64,000 nt of DNA. Source: Pratylenchus scribneri. Lineage: Eukaryota > Nematoda > Chromadorea > Rhabditida > Pratylenchidae. Position numbers and translations under genes: made by a program. Below the pieces are notes generated by a model. That model saw nothing but the letters and a program-made list of their open reading frames with translations, did not search any database and was not told the origin of the DNA. Below, piece after piece: positions 39,401 through 53,300 of this stretch. Position 1 is the first letter of the stretch. Every line of letters starts with the position of its first letter. The stretch spans positions 924,861-988,860 of the forward strand of contig JAQSEB010000057.1 of NCBI GenBank assembly GCA_030063045.1, given 5' to 3'.

Positions 39401-42400
39401 CTAGGTTTTGAACTTTTTGAAATTTTTTTAATTCCATCGTATTCTCCATCTAATTCTACAGGCGAACGTCAATTTATTTTTATTAAATTCATCCATATTG
39501 ATTTTTTATGAATTTGTGAATATATTATATCCATATATGGGGTATTTAAGGGGTTTGAAACATTTTATGGCCTAGGTTTTGAACTTTTTGAAATTTTTTT
39601 AATTCCATCGTATTCTCCATCTAATTCTACAGGCGAAGGTCAATTTATTTTTATTAAATTCATCCATATTGATTTTTTATGAATTTGTGAATATATTATA
39701 TCCATATATGGGGTATATAAGGGGTTTGAAACATTTTATGGCCTAGGTTTTGAACTTTTTGAAATTTTTTTAATTCCATCGTATTCTCCATCTAATTCTA
39801 CTGGCGAACGTCAATTTATTTTTATTAAATTCATCCATATTGATTTTTTATGAATTTGTGAATATATTATATCCATATATGGGGTATTTAAGGGGTTTGA
39901 AACATTTTATGGCCTAGGTTTTGAACTTTTTGAAATTTTTTTAATTCCATCGTATTCTCCATCTAATTCTACAGGCGAAGGTCAATTTATTTTTATTAAA
40001 TTCATCCATATTGATTTTTTATGAATTTGTGAATATATTATATCCATATATGGGGTATTTAAGGGGTTTGAAACATTTTATGGCCTAGGTTTTGAACTTT
40101 TTGGAATTTTTTTAATTCCATCGTATTCTCCATCTAATTCTACTGGCGAACGTCAATTTATTTTTATTAAATTCATCCATATTGATTTTTTATGAATTTG
40201 TGAATATATTATATCCATATATTGGGTATTTAAGGGGTTTGAAACATTTTATGGCCTAGGTTTTGAACGTTTTGGAATTTTTTTAATTCCATCGTATTCT
40301 CCATCTAATTCTACAGGCGAACGTCAATTTATTTTTATTAAATTCATCCATATTGATTTTTTATGAATTTCTAAAAAATGGCCCCAAATTCAATTATGCC
40401 TAGGGAAAATTAGACATTTTCTGGGCTAGGATTTGAATTTTTTGAAATTCTTTTAATAGAATCATATTCCCCATCAAAAAATACAGTACTATATTTTTTA
40501 TTTTATTAATATACACTCATATTGATTTTTTATGAATTTGTGAATATATTATATCCATATATGGGGTATTTAAGGGGTTTGAAACATTTTATGGCCTAGG
40601 TTTTGAACTTTTTGAAATTTTTTTAATTCCATCGTATTCTCCATCTAATTCTACTGGCGAACGTCAATTTATTTTTATTAAATTCATCCATATTGATTTT
40701 TTATGAATTTCTAAAAAATGGCCCCAAATTCAATTATGCCTAGGGAAAATTAGACATTTTCTGGGCTAGGATTTGAATTTTTTGAAATTCTTTTAATAGA
40801 ATCATATTCCCCATCAAAAAATACAGTACTATATTTTTTATTTTATTAATATACACTCATATTGATTTTTTATGAATTTGTGAATATATTATATCCATAT
40901 ATGGGGTATTTAAGGGGTTTGAAACATTTTATGGCCTAGGTTTTGAACTTTTTGAAATTTTTTTAATTCCATCGTATTCTCCATCTAATTCTACTGGCGA
41001 ACGTCAATTTATTTTTATTAAATTCATCCATATTGATTTTTTATGAATTTGTGAATATATTATATCCATATATGGGGTATTTAAGGGGTTTGAAACATTT
41101 TATGGCCTAGGTTTTGAACTTTTTGAAATTTTTTTAATTCCATCGTATTCTCCATCTAATTCTACTGGCGAACGTCAATTTATTTTTATTAAATTCATCC
41201 ATATTGATTTTTTATGAATTTGTGAATATATTATATCCATATATGGGGTATTTAAGGGGTTTGAAACATTTTATGGCCTAGGTTTTGAACTTTTTGAAAT
41301 TTTTTTAATTCCATCGTATTCTCCATCTAATTCTACTGGCGAACGTCAATTTATTTTTATTAAATTCATCCATATTGATTTTTTATGAATTTGTGAATAT
41401 ATTATATCCATATATGGGGTATTTAAGGGGTTTGAAACATTTTATGGCCTAGGTTTTGAACTTTTTGGAATTTTTTTAATTCCATCGTATTCTCCATCTA
41501 ATTCTACTGGCGAACGTCAATTTATTTTTATTAAATTCATCCATATTGATTTTTTATGAATTTGTGAATATATTATATCCATATATGGGGTATTTAAGGG
41601 GTTTGAAACATTTTATAGACTAGGTTTTGAACTTTTTGGAATTTTTTTTATTCCATCGTATTCTCCATCTAATTCTACAGGCGAAGGTCAATTTATTTTT
41701 ATTAAATTCATCCATATTGATTTTTTATGAATTTGTGAATATATTATATCCATATATGGGGTATTTAAGGGGTTTGAAACATTTTATGGCCTAGGTTTTG
41801 AACTTTTTGAAATTTTTTTTATTCCATCGTATTCTCCATCTAATTCTACAGGCGAAGGTCAATTTATTTTTATTAAATTCATCCATATTGATTTTTTATG
41901 AATTTGTGAATATATTATATCCATATATGGGGTATTTAAGGGGTTTGAAACATTTTATGGCCTAGGTTTTGAACTTTTTGAAATTTTTTTAATTCCATCG
42001 TATTCTCCATCTAATTCTACAGGCGAACGTCAATTTATTTTTATTAAATTCATCCATATTGATTTTTTATGAATTTGTGAATATATTATATCCATATATG
42101 GGGTATTTAAGGGGTTTGAAACATTTTATGGCCTAGGTTTTGAACTTTTTGAAATTTTTTTAATTCCATCGTATTCTCCATCTAATTCTACAGGCGAACG
42201 TCAATTTATTTTTATTAAATTCATCCATATTGATTTTTTATGAATTTCTAAAAAATGGCCCCAAATTCAATTATGCCTAGGGAAAATTAGACATTTTCTG
42301 GGCTAGGATTTGAATTTTTTGAAATTCTTTTAATAGAATCATATTCCCCATCAAAAAATACAGTACTATATTTTTTATTTTATTAATATACACTCATATT

Positions 42401-45400
42401 GATTTTTTATGAATTTGTGAATATATTATATCCATATATGGGGTATTTAAGGGGTTTGAAACATTTTATGGCCTAGGTTTTGAACTTTTTGAAATTTTTT
42501 TAATTCCATCGTATTCTCCATCTAATTCTACTGGCGAACGTCAATTTATTTTTATTAAATTCATCCATATTGATTTTTTATGAATTTGTGAATATATTAT
42601 ATCCATATATGGGGTATTTAAGGGGTTTGAAACATTTTATGGCCTAGGTTTTGAACTTTTTGAAATTTTTTTAATTCCATCGTATTCTCCATCTAATTCT
42701 ACAGGCGAACGTCAATTTATTTTTATTAAATTCATCCATATTGATTTTTTATGAATTTGTGAATATATTATATCCATATATGGGGTATTTAAGGGGTTTG
42801 AAACATTTTATGGCCTAGGTTTTGAACTTTTTGAAATTTTTTTAATTCCATCGTATTCTCCATCTAATTCTACTGGCGAACGTCAATTTATTTTTATTAA
42901 ATTCATCCATATTGATTTTTTATGAATTTGTGAATATATTATATCCATATATGGGGTATTTAAGGGGTTTGAAACATTTTATGGCCTAGGTTTTGAACTT
43001 TTTGAAATTTTTTTAATTCCATCGTATTCTCCATCTAATTCTACAGGCGAAGGTCAATTTATTTTTATTAAATTCATCCATATTGATTTTTTATGAATTT
43101 GTGAATATATTATATCCATATATGGGGTATTTAAGGGGTTTGAAACATTTTATGGCCTAGGTTTTGAACTTTTTGAAATTTTTTTAATTCCATCGTATTC
43201 TCCATCTAATTCTACAGGCGAAGGTCAATTTATTTTTATTAAATTCATCCATATTGATTTTTTATGAATTTGTGAATATATTATATCCATATATGGGGTA
43301 TTTAAGGGGTTTGAAACATTTTATGGCCTAGGTTTTGAACTTTTTGAAATTTTTTTAATTCCATCGTATTCTCCATCTAATTCTACAGGCGAACGTCAAT
43401 TTATTTTTATTAAATTCATCCATATTGATTTTTTATGAATTTGTGAATATATTATATCCTTATATGGGGTATTTAAGGGGTTTGAAACATTTTATGGCCT
43501 AGGTTTTGAACTTTTTGAAATTTTTTTAATTCCATCGTATTCTCCATCTAATTCTACAGGCGAAGGTCAATTTATTTTTATTAAATTCATCCATATTGAT
43601 TTTTTATGAATTTGTGAATATATTATATCCATATATGGGGTATTTAAGGGGTTTGAAACATTTTATGGCCTAGGTTTTGAACTTTTTGAAATTTTTTTAA
43701 TTCCATCGTATTCTCCATCTAATTCTACTGGCGAACGTCAATTTATTTTTATTAAATTCATCCATATTGATTTTTTATGAATTTGTGAATATATTATATC
43801 CATATATGGGGTATTTAAGGGGTTTGAAACATTTTATGGCCTAGGTTTTGAACTTTTTGAAATTTTTTTAATTCCATCGTATTCTCCATCTAATTCTACA
43901 GGCGAAGGTCAATTTATTTTTATTAAATTCATCCATATTGATTTTTTATGAATTTGTGAATATATTATATCCATATATGGGGTATTTAAGGGGTTTGAAA
44001 CATTTTATGGCCTAGGTTTTGAACTTTTTGGAATTTTTTTAATTCCATCGTATTCTCCATCTAATTCTACTGGCGAACGTCAATTTATTTTTATTAAATT
44101 CATCCATATTGATTTTTTATGAATTTGTGAATATATTATATCCATATATTGGGTATTTAAGGGGTTTGAAACATTTTATGGCCTAGGTTTTGAACGTTTT
44201 GGAATTTTTTTAATTCCATCGTATTCTCCATCTAATTCTACAGGCGAACGTCAATTTATTTTTATTAAATTCATCCATATTGATTTTTTATGAATTTCTA
44301 AAAAATGGCCCCAAATTCAATTATGCCTAGGGAAAATTAGACATTTTCTGGGCTAGGATTTGAATTTTTTGAAATTCTTTTAATAGAATCATATTCCCCA
44401 TCAAAAAATACAGTACTATATTTTTTATTTTATTAATATACACTCATATTGATTTTTTATGAATTTGTGAATATATTATATCCATATATGGGGTATTTAA
44501 GGGGTTTGAAACATTTTATGGCCTAGGTTTTGAACTTTTTGAAATTTTTTTAATTCCATCGTATTCTCCATCTAATTCTACTGGCGAACGTCAATTTATT
44601 TTTATTAAATTCATCCATATTGATTTTTTATGAATTTCTAAAAAATGGCCCCAAATTCAATTATGCCTAGGGAAAATTAGACATTTTCTGGGCTAGGATT
44701 TGAATTTTTTGAAATTCTTTTAATAGAATCATATTCCCCATCAAAAAATACAGTACTATATTTTTTATTTTATTAATATACACTCATATTGATTTTTTAT
44801 GAATTTGTGAATATATTATATCCATATATGGGGTATTTAAGGGGTTTGAAACATTTTATGGCCTAGGTTTTGAACTTTTTGAAATTTTTTTAATTCCATC
44901 GTATTCTCCATCTAATTCTACTGGCGAACGTCAATTTATTTTTATTAAATTCATCCATATTGATTTTTTATGAATTTGTGAATATATTATATCCATATAT
45001 GGGGTATTTAAGGGGTTTGAAACATTTTATGGCCTAGGTTTTGAACTTTTTGAAATTTTTTTAATTCCATCGTATTCTCCATCTAATTCTACAGGCGAAG
45101 GTCAATTTATTTTTATTAAATTCATCCATATTGATTTTTTATGAATTTGTGAATATATTATATCCATATATGGGGTATTTAAGGGGTTTGAAACATTTTA
45201 TGGCCTAGGTTTTGAACTTTTTGAAATTTTTTTAATTCCATCGTATTCTCCATCTAATTCTACAGGCGAACGTCAATTTATTTTTATTAAATTCATCCAT
45301 ATTGATTTTTTATGAATTTGTGAATATATTATATCCATATATGGGGTATTTAAGGGGTTTGAAACATTTTATGGCCTAGGTTTTGAACGTTTTGGAATTT

Positions 45401-46300
45401 TTTTAATTCCATCGTATTCTCCATCTAATTCTACTGGCGAACGTCAATTTATTTTTATTAAATTCATCCATATTGATTTTTTATGAATTTCTAAAAAATG
45501 GCCCCAAATTCAATTATGCCTAGGGAAAATTAGACATTTTCTGGGCTAGGATTTGAATTTTTTGAAATTCTTTTAATAGAATCATATTCCCCATCAAAAA
45601 ATACAGTACTATATTTTTTATTTTATTAATATACACTCATATTGATTTTTTATGAATTTGTGAATATATTATATCCATATATGGGGTATTTAAGGGGTTT
45701 GAAACATTTTATGGCCTAGGTTTTGAACTTTTTGAAATTTTTTTAATTCCATCGTATTCTCCATCTAATTCTACTGGCGAACGTCAATTTATTTTTATTA
45801 AATTCATCCATATTGATTTTTTATGAATTTGTGAATATATTATATCCATATATGGGGTATTTAAGGGGTTTGAAACATTTTATGGCCTAGGTTTTGAACT
45901 TTTTGAAATTTTTTTAATTCCATCGTATTCTCCATCTAATTCTACTGGCGAACGTCAATTTATTTTTATTAAATTCATCCATATTGATTTTTTATGAATT
46001 TGTGAATATATTATATCCATATATGGGGTATTTAAGGGGTTTGAAACATTTTATGGCCTAGGTTTTGAACTTTTTGAAATTTTTTTAATTCCATCGTATT
46101 CTCCATCTAATTCTACAGGCGAACGTCAATTTATTTTTATTAAATTCATCCATATTGATTTTTTATGAATTTCTAAAAAATGGCCCCAAATTCAATTATG
46201 CCTAGGGAAAATTAGACATTTTCTGGGCTAGGATTTGAATTTTTTGAAATTCTTTTAATAGAATCATATTCCGCATCAAAAAATACAGTACTATATTTTT
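33500..46300. repeat. Large segmental duplication inside the satellite, offset about 8,020 bp
   Basis: Rare variants pair at constant distance: TATAGAC at 33592 and 41614, type-B markers at 34235 and 42257, 37488 and 45508, 38162 and 46182, and the CCGCATC variant at about 38251 and 46271. Between these anchors the monomer number differs. For example, the ATTGGGTATT variant at 40222 and 44149 fits an offset of 3,927 instead. The block is therefore a mosaic of several unequal exchanges. Confidence 0.8.
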
Positions 46301-47399
46301 TATTTTATTAATATACACTCATATTGATTTTTTATGAATTTGTGAATATATTATATCCATATATGGGGTATTTAAGGGGTTTGAAACATTTTATGGCCTA
46401 GGTTTTGAACTTTTTGAAATTTTTTTAATTCCATCGTATTCTCCATCTAATTCTACTGGCGAACGTCAATTTATTTTTATTAAATTCATCCATATTGATT
46501 TTTTATGAATTTGTGAATATATTATATCCATATATGGGGTATTTAAGGGGTTTGAAACATTTTATGGCCTAGGTTTTGAACTTTTTGGAATTTTTTTAAT
46601 TCCATCGTATTCTCCATCTAATTCTACAGGCGAACGTCAATTTATTTTTATTAAATTCATCCATATTGATTTTTTATGAATTTGTGAATATATTATATCC
46701 ATATATGGGGTATTTAAGGGGTTTGAAACATTTTATGGCCTAGGTTTTGAACTTTTTGAAATTTTTTTAATTCCATCGTATTCTCCATCTAATTCTACAG
46801 GCGAACGTCAATTTATTTTTATTAAATTCATCCATATTGATTTTTTATGAATTTGTGAATATATTATATCCATATATGGGGTATTTAAGGGGTTTGAAAC
46901 ATTTTATGGCCTAGGTTTTGAACGTTTTGGAATTTTTTTAATTCCATCGTATTCTCCATCTAATTCTACAGGCGAACGTCAATTTATTTTTATTAAATTC
47001 ATCCATATTGATTTTTTATGAATTTCTAAAAAATGGCCCCAAATTCAATTATGCCTAGGGAAAATTAGACATTTTCTGGGCTAGGATTTGAATTTTTTGA
47101 AATTCTTTTAATAGAATCATATTCCCCATCAAAAAATACAGTACTATATTTTTTATTTTATTAATATACACTCATATTGATTTTTTATGAATTTGTGAAT
47201 ATATTATATCCATATATGGGGTATTTAAGGGGTTTGAAACATTTTATGGCCTAGGTTTTGAACTTTTTGAAATTTTTTTAATTCCATCGTATTCTCCATC
47301 TAATTCTACTGGCGAACGTCAATTTATTTTTATTAAATTCATCCATATTGATTTTTTATGAATTTTTGAATATATTATATCCATATATGGGGTATTTAA

Positions 47400-50300
47400 G
47401 GGGTTTGAAACATTTTATAGACTAGGTTTTGAACTTTTTGGAATTTTTTTAATTCCATCGTATTCTCCATCTAATTCTACAGGCGAACGTCAATTTATTT
47501 TTATTAAATTCATCCATATTGATTTTTTATGAATTTTTGAATATATTATATCCATATATGGGGTATTTAAGGGGTTTGAAACATTTTATGGCCTAGGTTT
47601 TGAACTTTTTGGAATTTTTTTAATTCCATCGTATTCTCCATCTAATTCTACAGGCGAACGTCAATTTATTTTTATTAAATTCATCCATATTGATTTTTTA
47701 TGAATTTTTGAATATATTATATCCATATATGGGGTATTTAAGGGGTTTGAAACATTTTATAGACTAGGTTTTGAACTTTTTGAAATTTTTTTAATTCCTT
47801 CGTATTCTCCATCTAATTCTACCGGCGAACGTCAATTTATTTTTATTAAATTCATCCATATTGATTTTTTATGAATTTGTGAATATATTATATCCATATA
47901 TGGGGTATTTAAGGGGTTTGAAACATTTTATAGACTAGGTTTTGAACTTTTTGGAATTTTTTTTATTCCATTGTATTCTCCATCTAATTCTACAGGCGAA
48001 CGTCAATTTATTTTTATTAAATTCATCCATATTGATTTTTTATGAATTTGTGAATATATCATATATGGGGTATTTAAGGGGTTTGAAACATTTTATAGAC
48101 TAGGTTTTGAACGTTTTGGAATTTTTTTAATTCCATCGTATTCTCCATCTAATTCTACAGGCAAACGTCAATTTATTTTTATTAAATTCATCCATATTGA
48201 TTTTTTATGAATTTTTGAATATATTATATCCATATATGGGGTATATAAGAGGTTTGAAACATTTTATGGCCTAGGTTTTGAACTTTTTGGAATTTTTTAA
48301 TTCCATCGTATTCTCCATCTAATTCTACAGGCGAACGTCAATTTATTTTTATTAAATTCATCCATATTGATTTTTATGAATTTTTGAATATATTATATCC
48401 ATATATGGGGTATATAAGGGGTTTGAAACATTTTATGGCCTAGGTTTTGAACTTTTTGGAATTTTTTTAATTCCATCGTATTCTCCATCTAATTCTACAG
48501 GCGAACGTCAATTTATTTTTATTAAATTCATCCATATTGATTTTTTATGAATTTGTGAATATATTATATCCATATATGGGGTATTTAAGGGGTTTGAAAC
48601 ATTTTATGGCCTAGGTTTTGAACTTTTTGGAATTTTTTTAATTCCATCGTAATCTCCATCTAATTCTACAGGCGAACGTCAATTTATTTTTATTAAATTC
48701 ATCCATATTGATTTTTTATGAATTTTTGAATATATTATATCCATATATGGGGTATATAAGGGGTTTGAAACATTTTATGGCCTAGGTTTTGAACTTTTTG
48801 GAATTTTTTTAATTCCATCGTATTCTCCATCTAATTCTACAGGCGAACGTCAATTTATTTTTATTAAATTCATCCATATTGATTTTTATGAATTTTTGAA
48901 TATATTATATCCATATATGGGGTATTTAAGGGGTTTGAAACATTTTATGGCCTAGGTTTTGAACTTTTTGGAATTTTTTTAATTCCATCGTATTCTCCAT
49001 CTAATTCTACAGGCGAACGTCAATTTATTTTTATTAAATTCATCCATATTGATTTTTTATGAATTTGTGAATATATTATATCCATATATGGGGTATTTAA
49101 GGGGTTTGAAACATTTTATGGCCTAGGTTTTGAACTTTTTGGAATTTTTTTTATTCCATTGTATTCTCCATCTAATTCTACAGGCGAACGTCAATTTATT
49201 TTTATTAAATTCATCCATATTGATTTTTTATGAATTTGTGAATATATTATATCCATATATGGGGTATTTAAGTGGTTTGAAACATTTTATGGCCTAGGTT
49301 TTGAACTTTTTTGAATTTTTTTAATTCCATCGTATTCTCCATCTAATTCTACAGGCGAACGTCAATTTATTTTTATTAAATTCATCCATATTGATTTTTT
49401 ATGAATTTGTGAATATATTATATCCATATATGGGGTATTTAAGGGGTTTGAAACATTTTATGGCCTAGGTTTTGAACTTTTTGGAATTTTTTTTATTCCA
49501 TTGTATTCTCCATCTAATTCTACAGGCGAACGTCAATTTATTTTTATTAAATTCATCCATATTGATTTTTTATGAATTTTTGAATATATTATATCCATAT
49601 ATGGGGTATTTAAGGGGTTTGAAACATTTTATGGCCTAGGTTTTGAACTTTTTGGAATTTTTTTAATTCCATCGTATTCTCCATCTAATTCTACAGGCGA
49701 ACGTCAATTTATTTTTATTAAATTCATCCATATTGATTTTTTATGAATTTTTGAATATATTATATCCATATATGGGGTATTTAAGGGGTTTGAAACATTT
49801 TATGGCCTAGGTTTTGAACTTTTTGGAATTTTTTTAATTCCATCGTATTCTCCATCTAATTCTACAGGCGAACGTCAATTTATTTTTATTAAATTCATCC
49901 ATATTGATTTTTTATGAATTTGTGAATATATTATATCCATATATGGGGTATTTAAGGGGTTTGAAACATTTTATGGCCTAGGTTTTGAACGTTTTAGAAT
50001 TTTTTTAATTCCATCGTATTCTCCATCTAATTCTACAGGCGAACGTCAATTTATTTTTATTAAATTCATCCATATTGATTTTTTATGAATTTCTAAAAAA
50101 TGGCCCCAAATTCAATTATGCCTAGGGAAAATTAGACATTTTCTGGGCTAGGATTTGAATTTTTTGAAATTCTTTTAATAGAATCATATTCCCCATCAAA
50201 AAATACAGTACTATATTTTTTATTTTATTAATATACACTCATATTGATTTTTTATGAATTTCTGAATATATTATATCCATATATGGGGTATTTAAGGGGT

Positions 50301-53300
50301 TTGAAACATTTTATGGCCTAGGTTTTGAACTTTTTGAAATTTTTTTAATTCCATCGTATTCTCCATCTAATTCTACTGGCGAACGTCAATTTATTTTTAT
50401 TAAATTCATCCATATTGATTTTTTTATGAATTTGTGAATATATTATATCCATATATGGGGTATTTAAGGGGTTTGAAACATTTTATAGACTAGGTTTTGA
50501 ACTTTTTGGAATTTTTTTAATTCCATCGTATTCTCCATCTAATTCTACAGGCGAACGTCAATTTATTTTTATTAAATTCATCCATATTGATTTTTTATGA
50601 ATTTTTGAATATATTATATCCATATATGGGGTATTTAAGGGGTTTGAAACATTTTATGGCCTAGGTTTTGAACTTTTTGGAATTTTTTTAATTCCATCGT
50701 ATTCTCCATCTAATTCTACAGGCGAAAGTCAATTTATTTTTATTAAATTCATCCATATTGATTTTTTATGAATTTTTGAATATATTATATCCATATATGG
50801 GGTATTTAAGGGGTTTGAAACATTTTATAGACTAGGTTTTGAACTTTTTGAAATTTTTTAATTCCTTCGTATTCTCCATCTAATTCTACCGGCGAACGTC
50901 AATTTATTTTTATTAAATTCATCCATATTGATTTTTTATGAATTTGTGAATATATTATATCCATATATGGGGTATTTAAGGGGTTTGAAACATTTTATAG
51001 ACTAGGTTTTGAACTTTTTGGAATTTTTTTTATTCCATTGTATTCTCCATCTAATTCTACAGGCGAACGTCAATTTATTTTTATTAAATTCATCCATATT
51101 GATTTTTTATGAATTTGTGAATATATCATATATGGGGTATTTAAGGGGTTTGAAACATTTTATAGACTAGGTTTTGAACGTTTTGGAATTTTTTTAATTC
51201 CATCGTATTCTCCATCTAATTCTACAGGCGAACGTCAATTTATTTTTATTAAATTCATCCATATTGATTTTTTATGAATTTCTAAAAAATGGCCCCAAAT
51301 TCAATTATGCCTAGGGAAAATTAGACATTTTCTGGGCTAGGATTTGAATTTTTTGAAATTCTTTTAATAGAATCATATTCCCCATCAAAAAATACAGTAC
51401 TATATTTTTTATTTTATTAAATTCATCCATATTGATTTTTATGAATTTTTGAATATATTATATCCATATATGGGGTATATAAGAGGTTTGAAACATTTTA
51501 TGGCCTAGGTTTTGAACTTTTTGGAATTTTTTTAATTCCATCGTATTCTCCATCTAATTCTACAGGCGAACGTCAATTTATTTTTATTAAATTCATCCAT
51601 ATTGATTTTTATGAATTTTTGAATATATTATATCCATATATGGGGTATATAAGGGGTTTGAAACATTTTATGGCCTAGGTTTTGAACTTTTTGGAATTTT
51701 TTTAATTCCATCGTATTCTCCATCTAATTCTACAGGCGAACGTCAATTTATTTTTATTAAATTCATCCATATTGATTTTTTATGAATTTGTGAATATATT
51801 ATATCCATATATGGGGTATTTAAGGGGTTTGAAACATTTTATGGCCTAGGTTTTGAACTTTTTGGAATTTTTTTAATTCCATCGTATTCTCCATCTAATT
51901 CTACAGGCGAACGTCAATTTATTTTTATTAAATTCATCCATATTGATTTTTTATGAATTTTTGAATATATTATATCCATATATGGGGTATATAAGGGGTT
52001 TGAAACATTTTATGGCCTAGGTTTTGAACTTTTTGGAATTTTTTTAATTCCATCGTATTCTCCATCTAATTCTACAGGCGAACGTCAATTTATTTTTATT
52101 AAATTCATCCATATTGATTTTTATGAATTTTTGAATATATTATATCCATATATGGGGTATTTAAGGGGTTTGAAACATTTTATGGCCTAGGTTTTGAACT
52201 TTTTGGAATTTTTTTAATTCCATCGTATTCTCCATCTAATTCTACAGGCGAACGTCAATTTATTTTTATTAAATTCATCCATATTGATTTTTTATGAATT
52301 TGTGAATATATTATATCCATATATGGGGTATTTAAGGGGTTTGAAACATTTTATGGCCTAGGTTTTGAACTTTTTGGAATTTTTTTTATTCCATTGTAAT
52401 CTCCATCTAATTCTACAGGCGAACGTCAATTTATTTTTATTAAATTCATCCATATTGATTTTTTATGAATTTGTGAATATATTATATCCATATATGGGGT
52501 ATTTAAGGGGTTTGAAACATTTTATGGCCTAGGTTTTGAACTTTTTGGAATTTTTTTAATTCCATCGTATTCTCCATCTAATTCTACAGGCGAACGTCAA
52601 TTTATTTTTATTAAATTCATCCATATTGATTTTTTATGAATTTGTGAATATATTATATCCATATATGGGGTATTTAAGGGGTTTGAAACATTTTATGGCC
52701 TAGGTTTTGAACTTTTTGGAATTTTTTTTATTCCATTGTATTCTCCATCTAATTCTACAGGCGAACGTCAATTTATTTTTATTAAATTCATCCATATTGA
52801 TTTTTTATGAATTTTTGAATATATTATATCCATATATGGGGTATTTAAGGGGTTTGAAACATTTTATGGCCTAGGTTTTGAACTTTTTGGAATTTTTTTA
52901 ATTCCATCGTATTCTCCATCTAATTCTACAGGCGAACGTCAATTTATTTTTATTAAATTCATCCATATTGATTTTTTATGAATTTTTGAATATATTATAT
53001 CCATATATGGGGTATTTAAGGGGTTTGAAACATTTTATGGCCTAGGTTTTGAACTTTTTGGAATTTTTTTAATTCCATCGTATTCTCCATCTAATTCTAC
53101 AGGCGAACGTCAATTTATTTTTATTAAATTCATCCATATTGATTTTTTATGAATTTTTGAATATATTATATCCATATATGGGGTATTTAAGGGGTTTGAA
53201 ACATTTTATGGCCTAGGTTTTGAACTTTTTGGAATTTTTTTAATTCCATCGTATTCTCCATCTAATTCTACAGGCGAACGTCAATTTATTTTTATTAAAT

